Source: JANQPX01 sp039197065 (GTDB taxonomy: Bacteria; Pseudomonadota; Alphaproteobacteria; Geminicoccales; Geminicoccaceae). Taken from it: 64,000 nt of DNA. The position numbers were made by a program, and so were the translations under genes. Numbering within the stretch: the first letter of the stretch is position 1; the number at the start of each line of letters is the position of its first letter. This document shows positions 52,886 through 62,142 of the stretch, piece after piece. The notes beneath the pieces are model-generated. The model searched no databases. It had not been told where the DNA came from and worked only from the letters and a program-made list of their open reading frames with translations. The stretch spans positions 1 through 64,000 of the forward strand of contig JBCCUL010000001.1 in NCBI GenBank assembly GCA_039197065.1. The letters are read 5' to 3'.

Positions 52886-54198
52886 GCAAGGACTATGGAG
52901 GCGTCCTGAACGATCTCGTCGCCGGACGCTGGCGCCACCCCATATCGGGAGAAACCGCCTCGGTCGACTTCAAATCGATCGCCATCCGAGACACTTTGGA
53001 CGGGGACGAACCGTCGCTCCTGGACTCCATCGGTTTTGCAAAGAAGAAGATTGCGGTCGTCAGTGACAGGTTCACCCGTGATGCGCTCGCTGGTCGCGTG
53101 GTTCGCCGTCTGGAGACTGCGGGCCTCCATCTCGACGACATCGTCTGGGCGAACCCGCGTTGCTCCGACGAAGGCGTCGAGGAACTGCGCGGGCTGACCT
53201 CGGCGGCCGAAGCGCTGGTCGCCATCGGGTCCGGCACGATCAATGACAGCGTCAAATATGCCGCCTTTCTGGACGGCAAGCTGTTCGCCACCTTTCCGAC
53301 ATCGCCGATGACGGCGCATTTCGCAGGCTCGGCCTCGGTCAGAGTCGACGGCATGAAGAAATCGATCCCCGCCCATCATGCCGAAGGCGTGTTCGCCGAC
53401 TTGAATGTGCTCCAAGCCTGTCCGATGCGGCTGATCTGGTCCGCCTATGCCGACGTCGTCTGCCGCACCACGGCGCAGGTGGACTGGCTCCTGTCCCATC
53501 GCCTCCTGGACACGTCGTACCACGACACGGTCTACCACTTGCTCGCGCCTGACGAACCAGTGCTCATGCGAGAGCCGGATGCGGTCGCGGCCCGCAACGT
53601 CGACGCGATCGCCCGGGTGACGCGCATGAACGGGCTGATGGGGCTCGGCACCGCGTTCGCCGGCACCACCCATCACGGCAGCATGGCCGAGCACATGCTG
53701 TCCCACTATATCGACATGTTCGCAGGCGACGCCCATCCGGGCTCTACCCACGGCGAGCAGGTCGGTGTCGCGACGCTGGCGATGAACCGGCTGCATCATC
53801 TCATTCTCGACGGCGAAGCACCTCCCGTTCTCAGGCCGACGGAGGTCGACCGGGATGAGATCGCGAAAAGATTTGGTAAAGTGATCGCTGAGGCCAGCCT
53901 CAAGTCCTTCGAGTCCAAGCGCTTCGATCAGGCAGCGACCGATCGCCTCAACGAGAAACTCGGCGATATCTGGCCGGAACTCCGAAAGGAGCTTCGCCCG
54001 CTGCTGCTCGATCCCGATGACGTCGAGGATGCGCTTCGCCGGGTCGGCGCACCTGTATCGGCCGGCGATCTTGGTCTATCAGTCGACTTCTGGCAGGACG
54101 CCATTCGCTACAGCCGTTTCACACGGGATCGCTACACCATGCTCGACCTTGCCGGTGACGCCGGACTCCTCGACGATTTTTCGAACAGCTGCAGCTGA
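52882..54198 (+). CDS. Glycerol-1-phosphate dehydrogenase-like (iron-ADH superfamily)
   Basis: 438 aa from GTG 52882. NAD site GSGTIND (116-122) and FPTSPMT; metal ligands Asp191 (SAYADVV), His271 (MAEHMLSH) and His290 (STHGEQVG), the spacing of AraM/EgsA enzymes. These normally interconvert G1P and DHAP, but in catabolic sets they may oxidise other polyol phosphates. Longer than usual because of a C-terminal helical part (about 345-438). Overlaps the kinase stop by 4 nt and the next gene by one base. Confidence 0.85.
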   Translation: MSKDYGGVLNDLVAGRWRHPISGETASVDFKSIAIRDTLDGDEPSLLDSIGFAKKKIAVVSDRFTRDALAGRVVRRLETAGLHLDDIVWANPRCSDEGVEELRGLTSAAEALVAIGSGTINDSVKYAAFLDGKLFATFPTSPMTAHFAGSASVRVDGMKKSIPAHHAEGVFADLNVLQACPMRLIWSAYADVVCRTTAQVDWLLSHRLLDTSYHDTVYHLLAPDEPVLMREPDAVAARNVDAIARVTRMNGLMGLGTAFAGTTHHGSMAEHMLSHYIDMFAGDAHPGSTHGEQVGVATLAMNRLHHLILDGEAPPVLRPTEVDRDEIAKRFGKVIAEASLKSFESKRFDQAATDRLNEKLGDIWPELRKELRPLLLDPDDVEDALRRVGAPVSAGDLGLSVDFWQDAIRYSRFTRDRYTMLDLAGDAGLLDDFSNSCS

Positions 54199-55250
54199 TG
54201 GCGAAGATCACGATCATCGGCTCCGGCGTGATGGGCACGTCGATCGCCGTGCCCGCTCTCGACAATGGCCATCAGGTCACGCTGGTCGGCAGCCCTCTCG
54301 ACGACGACATCATCGAGACCATGCGGCGCGGCGACGCCCACCCCAAGCTCGACCGGCCGCTGGCCGGGGAGGTGACCTATCGTCGCCAGGATGAGCTGAC
54401 GGTGGACGAATTGCGGGCGTCGGACATCGTGCTGCTCGGGGTGAGCAGTGCAGGTGTCTCTTGGATTCTCGATTATCTACAAGGGTTCGGCGTGCCGATC
54501 TCGACGCTCATGATGATCACCAAAGGCCTGGATGTCACCGAAGATGGCGGCGTGCGCACGCTGCCGCCGCGTGTCATCGAGGCCTTGTCAACGCTCGGCC
54601 CGTTGGCTGTCATCGGCGTCGGTGGTCCCTGCATCGCGCGGGAGCTGTCGAACCGGGCGCCGACCGCCGTCGTCTTTGGTTATTCAGATCGCGAAGCGGC
54701 TGTCTTCTGTCAGAAGGTGTTTGGGACCGAATACTATCACGTCAGGACGTCTTCGGATCTGATCGGCGTCGAGGCGAATGCGCCTCTCAAAAACTTCATG
54801 GCGATCGGCGTTGCCGCCACCTGGTCCCGCTACCCCGATCCGATCAAGGACGACGCCCGCCAGATGAACCCAACGGCCGCCGTGTTCGAGCAGGCCACCC
54901 ACGAACTCGCCCTGCTTACCCAATGGCTCGGCGGCAACCCCATGACCGCGTTACGCCTCGCCGGCGCCGGCGACCTGTTCGTCACAGTCAATGCCGGTCG
55001 AAATTCGCGCCTAGGCCTTCGTCTCGGAGCGGGCGACAGCGTGAACGAAGCCCTCGCAGGGCCTTTAAGAGGGGAGACGGTGGAGGGGGTGGATACGGGG
55101 CGGGCACTCGGGCCGGGGCTCTACAAGGCCTGGCAGAAGGACCCGGTGCTTGCCGCAGAGATGCCGCTAACACGTGCTCTCTTGAACGCGATCCTGCATG
55201 ACCAGGCCTTCAGCTTCGACATGGGCGCCTATTGGCACCGGGGTGACTAA
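54198..55250 (+). CDS. Glycerol-3-phosphate dehydrogenase-like enzyme (GpsA type)
   Basis: 350 aa. Dinucleotide motif IIGSGVMGTSIA (6-17), GVGGPCIARELSN, the catalytic-Lys region EANAPLKNFMAIG and GAGDLFVTVNAGRNSRLG. Similar layout to GpsA but with altered sequence around the Lys (VEANAPLKN instead of ELGGALKN). In this operon it likely oxidises a polyol phosphate rather than serving lipid synthesis. One base overlap with the preceding gene. Confidence 0.85.
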   Translation: MAKITIIGSGVMGTSIAVPALDNGHQVTLVGSPLDDDIIETMRRGDAHPKLDRPLAGEVTYRRQDELTVDELRASDIVLLGVSSAGVSWILDYLQGFGVPISTLMMITKGLDVTEDGGVRTLPPRVIEALSTLGPLAVIGVGGPCIARELSNRAPTAVVFGYSDREAAVFCQKVFGTEYYHVRTSSDLIGVEANAPLKNFMAIGVAATWSRYPDPIKDDARQMNPTAAVFEQATHELALLTQWLGGNPMTALRLAGAGDLFVTVNAGRNSRLGLRLGAGDSVNEALAGPLRGETVEGVDTGRALGPGLYKAWQKDPVLAAEMPLTRALLNAILHDQAFSFDMGAYWHRGD

Positions 55251-55261
55251 ACGAGGAAACA

Positions 55262-55732
55262 ATGATGTCCGATAAGAAAGTTGTGCTGGCTGCCGACCAT
55301 CTGGGCCTGCCGTTGAAGGATGCGGTGAAGACGCATCTCGAAAAACGAGGCGTCGCTGTCGACGATCTTGGTGTGAACAGCGAAGACCCCGTCGACTACC
55401 CGGATGTCGGCCGTCAACTGGCGGAGAGGATAGCTGCCGGCGACTATGAGCGCGGCATTTTGGTCTGTGGTACCGGGGCCGGCATGGCGATCGTCGCCAA
55501 CAAGGTGCCGGGCGTGCGCGCTGTCTGTGTCACCGATCCCTATACGGCGGAACGCGCGATCGCATCCAACAATGCGCAGGTGATCACCATGGGCGCGCAG
55601 ATCACAGGCCCCTCGGTGGCCACCATGCTGGTCGATATCTGGCTCGCTAACGAGTTCAACGCCGAACGCTCCGGCAAGAAAGTCGCCAAGATCGACGCTT
55701 TGGAGGGCCGAGGCGGCAGCGAACGTCGCTGA
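55262..55732 (+). CDS. RpiB/LacAB-family sugar-phosphate isomerase
   Basis: 156 aa. ADHLGLPLK (Asp12-His13), the base Cys69 in GILVCGTGAGMAIVANK and the downstream loop TDPYTAERAIASNNAQVITMG in pieces. The position that is His in E. coli RpiB (ring opening; HND) is Ser102 here (SNN). The rest of the active site is kept. A substrate that does not cyclise, such as a tetrose 4-phosphate, would not need that His. Last gene of the polyol set, 11 nt after the GpsA-like gene. Confidence 0.88.
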   Translation: MMSDKKVVLAADHLGLPLKDAVKTHLEKRGVAVDDLGVNSEDPVDYPDVGRQLAERIAAGDYERGILVCGTGAGMAIVANKVPGVRAVCVTDPYTAERAIASNNAQVITMGAQITGPSVATMLVDIWLANEFNAERSGKKVAKIDALEGRGGSERR

Positions 55733-55736
55733 TCGT

Positions 55737-56762
<1,026 letters not shown>

Positions 56763-57380
56763 GATGTGTTCCCAAAGGTAATCGGGGAATTTATAGACGT
56801 CGTGACGCCATTCGCCTAGAGACTGCTGACCTCGTCCTGGTCCCGCATGAGACCGAAGACGGAAACGACCGTCATGAGAGGCTGACGGTCATGACGGCGA
56901 CATCGCCTGCAGCAGTCGATCTCGTCCTCACGGATGGAAGAATGCCAGCCGGCTTCGAGCCATAATTCGAACCGATTTATAGGTAACTTAGAGGTGAATA
57001 GATGAAGTTGGAGGCGAAATGTCGCAGTTCAGTTGGTCTTCTGCGCAGACGCGCGACGACTCTCACGTTGCAGCCTCATCATTGGCTCGACATTGACCCG
57101 CCATCGTCGCACAATAGTACAACTTGATGGTCGCATAATCTGCAGAAAACTGGGCATTGCCCAACCCAAAAGTGTTTTAGGGTAAAGTGAAGATTATTTG
57201 GCCAACTTTAGGAAATCTTTATGCTTTTCGGGTCACGCTTGTCGACAGAACGATGTATTTTTGCGGAATTGCCCAGCTCATTCCCGCAAAAATATAAACA
57301 GAGGTTGCAAAACCTTTTATCTCATGCTCGTTATCCGTTAGAGACATGGTTCCCGGACAGACATGTGAATCGAGGCCAAC
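56763..57380. other. Intergenic stretch between hemB and the MarR gene
   Basis: About 620 nt with promoter-like AT-rich parts (57100-57350) but no recognised gene; the 85-codon frame at 57221 has no family character. It probably carries the hemB promoter and the upstream region of the MarR-type regulator. Confidence 0.45.
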
Positions 57381-57833
57381 GTGAAGCAAAGCTATCTCGA
57401 AACAATTCGCTTAATCGAGCGCCTTCACCGCCGATTTCTGGATGTGATCAAGACAGAGTTGGATCGTCTTGGAATTGAAGACATCAACAATGTGCAAACG
57501 CTGATCCTGTCCAATATCAGCAGCGAGCAGTTGACCGTCGGCGAACTGACGGCAAGGGGCTATTATCTCGGCTCCAATGTTTCCTACAATGTGAAGAAGC
57601 TCGTCGAGAACAACTATCTCACGCAGGAGCGGTCGCCGCACGATCGTCGAATGACGCGGGTGAAGGTCTCGCAAAAAGGCCTGGAGCTCTGTGAGCGGGT
57701 CGACGCGCTTTATCAGAAGAACGCGATGGAACTGGTGCGTGACGTGGTGACCGAGGATCAGTTGCAGTCGACCAATGAGGTGCTGACCTCCCTGGAACGC
57801 TACTGGACCAACTACATCACCTATTCACGCTAG
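57381..57833 (+). CDS. MarR-family regulator, LdtR-like
   Basis: 150 aa from GTG 57381 with GAGG in front. Winged HTH around SSEQLTVGELTARGYYLGSNVSYNVKKL and the wing SPHDRRMTRVKVSQKG. MKQSYLETIRLIERLHRRFLDVIK closely resembles LdtR of Liberibacter and other Rhizobiales, which controls an L,D-transpeptidase and osmotic stress response. No ldt gene is next to it here. Ends at a strong terminator. Confidence 0.85.
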   Translation: MKQSYLETIRLIERLHRRFLDVIKTELDRLGIEDINNVQTLILSNISSEQLTVGELTARGYYLGSNVSYNVKKLVENNYLTQERSPHDRRMTRVKVSQKGLELCERVDALYQKNAMELVRDVVTEDQLQSTNEVLTSLERYWTNYITYSR

Positions 57834-57910
57834 CGAACGGCCGGCGCCGCGGGCTCTATTTTCCGAGCTGTAAGCTTGACCTGTAGGTGCTTATCCGCAA
57901 CGTCTTAGAT

Positions 57911-57938
57911 GCGGCGCTTAACGCGCCGCTGTTTTTTT
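57911..57938 (+). terminator. Rho-independent terminator after the MarR-like gene
   Basis: Stem GCGGCGC/GCGCCGC with loop TTAAC, then TGTTTTTTT. It starts 78 nt after the stop codon and separates the MarR gene from the AhpD-like gene. Confidence 0.88.
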
Positions 57939-57956
57939 CCAAGACGGGTGCAGGCG

Positions 57957-58559
57957 ATGTCGGATCAGTCGAACAGCGTTTTTCCCATCAGCCGTTTCGA
58001 CGTGCCAGCTCTCGAAGACCTGCCTGACGATCTCCGTGAGAAGATCGAGGTGATCGCGGAGAAATCCGGCTTCGTGCCGAATGTCTTCATGGCGCTTGCG
58101 CGCCGACCCGACGAACTGCGTGCCTTCTTCGCCTATTATGAGGCGTTGATGGAGAGGGAAGGCGGGCTTTCCAAAGCTGAGAAAGAGATGATCGTGGTCG
58201 CCACCAGTGCGACCAATCGCTGTCCCTATTGCGTGGTTTCGCATGGCGCTTTGCTGCGCATTTTCTCCAAGAACCCGTTGCTCGGCGAACAGGTGGCTGT
58301 GCTCTATGAGAAGGCCGACATCACGGAAAGGCAGAAGACCATGCTCGATGCGGCGATGGTCCTTGCAAAAGAGCCCCATGCCTTTGGTGAAGCCGATGTC
58401 GAAAGGTTGAAAGACGTTGGATTTTCCGATGACGACATCTGGGATATCGGCGCCATCACGGCGTTCTTCGCCATGTCCAACCGCATGGCGCATCTGACCG
58501 ATATGCGCCCCAACGATGACTTCTACCTGATGGGCCGCATGCTGCGGAAGAAGGATTGA
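57957..58559 (+). CDS. AhpD-like peroxidase-related protein
   Basis: 200 aa from ATG 57957. Carboxymuconolactone-decarboxylase/AhpD fold with the redox motif CPYC-VVSHGALL (the two Cys and the His three residues on), preceded by KEMIVVATSATNR, and a C-terminal FSDDDIWDIGAITAFFAMSNRMA helix pair. The length and motif fit the uncharacterised peroxidase-related group. Starts shortly after a terminator, so it has its own promoter in the 57839-57956 gap. Confidence 0.88.
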   Translation: MSDQSNSVFPISRFDVPALEDLPDDLREKIEVIAEKSGFVPNVFMALARRPDELRAFFAYYEALMEREGGLSKAEKEMIVVATSATNRCPYCVVSHGALLRIFSKNPLLGEQVAVLYEKADITERQKTMLDAAMVLAKEPHAFGEADVERLKDVGFSDDDIWDIGAITAFFAMSNRMAHLTDMRPNDDFYLMGRMLRKKD

Positions 58560-58563
58560 GGCT

Positions 58564-58779
58564 GTGACCGAGCCGAACGAAAAGCGAGAAAGACCTGCAT
58601 CGGATGTTGCCGCCCGAACCGTTATCCCGTCGATGACCCGGCGGCGACTTCTGTCGAGTACGGGACAGATCGCCTTTTTCGCGATGCTGCCTATGGCTTG
58701 CGTGCCTGTGATCAACGCGCCCTGGGCGGACGGGACATTCTGGTCCGATGGTCAGGGCTGGAGCGACGAAGCCTATTAG
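58564..58779 (+). CDS. Tiny Tat-type lipoprotein candidate
   Basis: 71 aa, GTG start 4 nt after the peroxidase-related gene. MTRRRLLSSTGQIAFFAMLPMAC is a twin-arginine-style signal ending in a possible lipobox (LPMAC); the mature part is only about 26 residues, rich in Trp, Gly and Asp (WADGTFWSDGQGWSDEAY). Not recognised. Could be a tether or a redox accessory of the AhpD-like protein. Convergent with the DUF924 gene. Confidence 0.55.
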   Translation: MTEPNEKRERPASDVAARTVIPSMTRRRLLSSTGQIAFFAMLPMACVPVINAPWADGTFWSDGQGWSDEAY

Positions 58780-58780
58780 C

Positions 58781-59365
58781 TCAATCGTCGTCCGTTGCTG
58801 ACTGGCCGTATGTCTTTGCGCCATCGGCGAGGAAGGCCGCTTCCTCCGGCGTGTTGACCCTGCCGAGAATGCTGTTTCGATGGGGAAAACGCCCGAAACG
58901 CCTGATGATGTCGGCGTGCTCGCCGGCGTGGTGGATCATGTTGTCGTCGTCGAGGGCTTTGGCCAGCGCGATCGAGCGTTCCTGATCGGCGAGACGTTCG
59001 CTGTGCATATAGGGCAGGTAGAGGAACTTCCGGCGCTCAACGTCCAGTTCCTGGTCCAGGCCTTTCTCGATCGCGCGCGTCGCAACCGCGGCCGCTTGGT
59101 CGTCGGTGCTGAACGCCTTGGGCGTGCCTCTGAAGAGATTGCGCGGCATCTGATCGAGGAGCAGGCAAAGGGCGAGCGCGCCGTCGGCGGTCTCTTCCCA
59201 ATGAGTAAGCTCGCCGTTGGCTGCCCTGGCGTTAAGATTACCAAAGCTCTTTCGGCAAAGCTCGTCGAAAGCTTCGGTCGAATCGTACCAGCGGGGCTTG
59301 GTCTCCTCGGCGAACCAGAAATCCAGGGCTTCCTCGATCATCCGCCGGTCGTTTTCGGTCGTCAT
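58781..59365 (-). CDS. DUF924 family protein
   Basis: 194 aa from ATG 59365. Family segments EEALDFWFAEETKPRWYDS, DQMPRNLFRGTPKAFSTD, then FLYLPYMHSERLADQERSI and FGRFPHRNSILGR are all present. The fold is all-helical and the function is not established. The frame extends upstream over the next intergenic stretch but without similarity. Confidence 0.88.
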   Translation of the reverse strand: MTTENDRRMIEEALDFWFAEETKPRWYDSTEAFDELCRKSFGNLNARAANGELTHWEETADGALALCLLLDQMPRNLFRGTPKAFSTDDQAAAVATRAIEKGLDQELDVERRKFLYLPYMHSERLADQERSIALAKALDDDNMIHHAGEHADIIRRFGRFPHRNSILGRVNTPEEAAFLADGAKTYGQSATDDD

Positions 59366-59394
59366 GGTCCCGTCTCCCCCGGCGCCCCTAGGCG

Positions 59395-60345
59395 TCATTC
59401 GGCATGCAGCCAGCGTTTGGCCCAGCGCGCGAAGAGCCACCGCTGCAGCATGGGCAAGATGTAAATCGGAAGCTGCGCCACGGCAATGACGATCAGAAAG
59501 TCGGGGCTGGCGCGATCCGGCATGGCAGCGAGCAGTAGGCCGAGATTGCGGTTGCCGCTGCAGAGACCGGCGGTGAGAGCTTGACGAAGGCCGCGCCAAG
59601 CGAACGCGATGGCGGCGATGACCTGCATGAAGATGTTCAGGCCGAAAACGGCGATGGTCGCTGAAATCACGAAGTCCGGCCGCTCGAAGGCGAGTTCGGT
59701 CACACCGTCCATGATGGCGATGGCGAACACCAGAAGACCGACGATCGCCAGACCATCGAGAGGGACGGCATGGCGTTCGGTGAAGCCTTCCGGCAGCTTT
59801 CGCCGGATAAGCCAGGCGAGGGTGAAGCAGCCGCCGATCAAAAGACCGAGGCGCAGCATCAGCTCGCCGACCGCAATGTCGATCTCGATGCCGAGGAGAT
59901 GAAGGGCGATCGGCGGCAGCGTGAAGGGAACAAGCGCCGTTGCGGCAAAGGTCAGGACCACGGCGAGCGGCGCATCGAGGCCGATGATCAAAGCGAGGCT
60001 GGCCGACGCCATCAGCGGCGAGGCGGCAGCCGCCAGCACCAGACTGTCATGCAGCCCGTCAGCGAGGGGAAGCCACCTCAAGAGGACATTAATGAGAAAG
60101 GGGGAGATGATCAGGAGCCAGATCAGCAGGATCAGGGTCAGTGCAGGCTGCCGCGCATAGTCGACAAGCTTTCGCCAGTCCATGCGCAGCAGAGCGATGA
60201 TGAAGGGCCCGATGATGCCTGGGATCAAGAGAGGCTTCATCAGCGCTGCGAGGGATGGCAGGAGCAGGCCGATGAACACGCCGACCGGCAGGATGACGCT
60301 GCCATGACGGCCAAGGGCCGTGAGCGCTCCGACAACCACGTTCAT
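59395..60345 (-). CDS. Bile acid:sodium symporter family (BASS/ArsB-like) transporter
   Basis: 316 aa with about ten hydrophobic helices (for example LLIPGIIGPFIIALLRM and VVGALTALGRHGSVILPVGVF). GLCSGNRNLGLLLAA, in the second repeat, matches the conserved Gly-Asn-Arg-Asn site of bile-acid:Na symporters. Family substrates include organic anions and pyruvate-like acids; here unknown. Convergent-free, with 29 nt to the DUF924 gene on the same strand, so possibly co-transcribed. Confidence 0.82.
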   Translation of the reverse strand: MNVVVGALTALGRHGSVILPVGVFIGLLLPSLAALMKPLLIPGIIGPFIIALLRMDWRKLVDYARQPALTLILLIWLLIISPFLINVLLRWLPLADGLHDSLVLAAAASPLMASASLALIIGLDAPLAVVLTFAATALVPFTLPPIALHLLGIEIDIAVGELMLRLGLLIGGCFTLAWLIRRKLPEGFTERHAVPLDGLAIVGLLVFAIAIMDGVTELAFERPDFVISATIAVFGLNIFMQVIAAIAFAWRGLRQALTAGLCSGNRNLGLLLAAMPDRASPDFLIVIAVAQLPIYILPMLQRWLFARWAKRWLHAE

Positions 60346-60450
60346 GTCAGCCCTTGTGCTGATTCATCAATGGATGTCCGCTGCCGGTTCGTCACTGCTG
60401 CCATGAGGGCTTTCAGTCTTTCTTAACGGTCTCCTGCCAAGGTGCTTCAC

Positions 60451-60526
60451 GGTCCATGCGATCCTGGGAATCCGCGCGCCTGCAGGAGAGAATTGCTGGG
60501 GACAGACTCCCAGGATCGCATGGACC
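60451..60526. repeat. Palindromic intergenic repeat, copy 4
   Basis: 76 bp; left arm 60451-60474, right arm ending at 60526. Its left arm equals the consensus derived from copy 1's right arm. Loop CGCCTGCAGGAGAG is unlike the others, while the arm cores GCGATCCTGGG/CCCAGGATCGC are perfect inverses. Confidence 0.8.
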
Positions 60527-60793
60527 CGAGCGTGCAACCCGTTGTAGCCGATATTGGTTAGGAAAGGGTGAATGGAGCATGTCGTCGTTCGAAACGTCGC
60601 CATGTCGGTCATGGGTCTCGGCGTCGAAACGACGGCCTGGGGTTGTGCTTGGGCTTGGAATTAAGCGGGCGGCCGGAGAGCGAAACGACGATGTAGCGTC
60701 CGGCTGACGGCGTGAGGTCGAAAAGACGAGTTGGGATCGCCGACGACGTCATGCCGAGCCAACGATCTCAAGTCAGCCGGAGGGATTGGAGTC

Positions 60794-60827
60794 ACTTGGG
60801 CCGGCCCCTTTCGAGACCGGCCCAAGT
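60794..60827 (-). terminator. Hairpin after the cyclase-family gene
   Basis: Perfect 11-bp stem ACTTGGGCCGG/CCGGCCCAAGT with a 12-nt loop, 26 nt beyond the minus-strand stop. There is no T-run, so it may protect the mRNA 3' end or work with Rho rather than as an intrinsic terminator. Confidence 0.55.
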
Positions 60828-60852
60828 CGAGCCTGTCGGCGCTGCCGACCGG

Positions 60853-61911
60853 CTATTTGATGGCGATGGGTGAGCCCATGGAGCCCGTGGCGCCTCGGAT
60901 CGGGGAAGGCGCGTAGATATAGGCGAACACGTAGGTGCCGTCGTCGGCGAGCTGCTGCAGACGAAGGTTCTCCTGGTTCACGATGCCATGGCGCGTCTGC
61001 AGATATTGATGCGTGCAAAACGCGCAGGTCTCGTTTTCGGGATCAGGCACGGGATCGGTGGCGTTCCAGGTGTCGCCGCCGGTGACGCCGGCCTGCACCT
61101 CTTCGGCCACCCAGCGGGCGGTGTCCATGCAGATGCCGGGGGAGCCTTCGTTGAACTTCGCAGGATCTTCCCAGTGCTGTTCCCAGCCATAGCGGAACAG
61201 GAGAGCGTCGCCTGCCGCAAATTCGAAGTCCGCCATACCCTGGGCTTCGAGGGCTGCGTTGACGTCATCCATCGAAGCGCATTCGCCGGCGTTCATGTCG
61301 CCGCGCGACGCTGCGAAGTCGATGAGAATGCCGCGCGCGACGATCGGGTGGAGCTTCTCGGCGCCCAGCTTTTCCAGGCCATAGGTGCCGCCCATCTCGG
61401 CGCTGGTGAAGCCGTTGTAGAAGCGCATTTCGCTGCGATCGCCGTCTTTGCCAATCTGCACGCCGATATGGCCGAGGCCGTCGAACTGCGTGCCGACCTG
61501 GCCGATCTCGGTGGCGAGAAACTCGTCGTTCCAGACGATCTTGTTGGCGCCGAACGGGCCGCCGGTGGGTGAGCCCGGAATACGCAGGCTGAACTTGCGC
61601 GAGCCGAAGAGCGGCATGTCAGCGTGGTAGTCGTGGCCAAGCTCGTAGGTAACGCTTTCCTCGATGAGACCGATGGCATCGAGCACGACCTCGGGTTTCT
61701 TGTGCCAGTTGGTGGAGCCGGCCTCGTCATCTTCGCCCCAGAGCGGGTGCGGCCACCATTTTTCGCCAAGTGGCGTTTCCATATTGGCGCCATCCACCCA
61801 AGGCTTGTCGCCACAGTCCTGCCAGCTCTCGGGGCTGCACTCAGCCAGAGCGCCGCCGCCGGTCAAGACCAGCGAGCCTGCCGCAATGATCGTTGTTCTC
61901 AGTCCAAACAT
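60853..61911 (-). CDS. Secreted cyclase-family protein (kynurenine formamidase-like fold)
   Basis: 352 aa. Sec signal peptide to about residue 23 (ALA-EC). In the cyclase motif the metal-site segment reads QVGTQFDGLGHIG where HxGTHxDxPxH is canonical: both first His are Gln, while the Asp and last His are kept, so metal binding is altered. Other family parts: LIDFAASRGDMNAGE, FAAGDALLFRYGW. Has three or four Cys, including CAFCTH. Periplasmic hydrolase or lactonase candidate; substrate unknown. Divergent from an FAD oxidase gene. Confidence 0.75.
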   Translation of the reverse strand: MFGLRTTIIAAGSLVLTGGGALAECSPESWQDCGDKPWVDGANMETPLGEKWWPHPLWGEDDEAGSTNWHKKPEVVLDAIGLIEESVTYELGHDYHADMPLFGSRKFSLRIPGSPTGGPFGANKIVWNDEFLATEIGQVGTQFDGLGHIGVQIGKDGDRSEMRFYNGFTSAEMGGTYGLEKLGAEKLHPIVARGILIDFAASRGDMNAGECASMDDVNAALEAQGMADFEFAAGDALLFRYGWEQHWEDPAKFNEGSPGICMDTARWVAEEVQAGVTGGDTWNATDPVPDPENETCAFCTHQYLQTRHGIVNQENLRLQQLADDGTYVFAYIYAPSPIRGATGSMGSPIAIK

Positions 61912-61967
61912 CGCATGCCTCCCTGCCGTTTATTTGTCGGGCAATATTAACACGGTATTGGGATAGG

Positions 61968-62020
61968 GTCAGTACTGACTAGTAATCAATGAGGCTGCTA
62001 AATAATAAGTTAGGTTATTA
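61968..62020. promoter_or_regulatory. Two palindromes in a divergent promoter region
   Basis: GTCAGTACTGAC at 61968-61979 is a perfect 12-bp palindrome; TAATAA/TTATTA around GTTAGG at 62003-62020 is a second. The AT-rich region lies between the secreted cyclase gene and the FAD oxidase gene, so a shared regulator may bind here. No regulator gene is in the window nearby. Confidence 0.45.
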
Positions 62021-62142
62021 CATAAAATTTCAGATGCTGCTACAATCAAACTGCGGGATGCGCGCGCAATCATGCCGGATTGCCGTTCTCATCGAGGGGC
62101 ATTAAGCGTCAATATGGGAAAGCATGCGGAGATGGGGGCGCT

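Larger units (their letters stand above)
60346..60852. other. Intergenic stretch with repeat copy 4 and a hairpin
   Basis: No gene is recognised in about 500 nt. It holds repeat copy 4 (60451-60526) and a perfect hairpin (60794-60827). The promoter of the transporter gene should be near 60350-60440. Confidence 0.55.
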
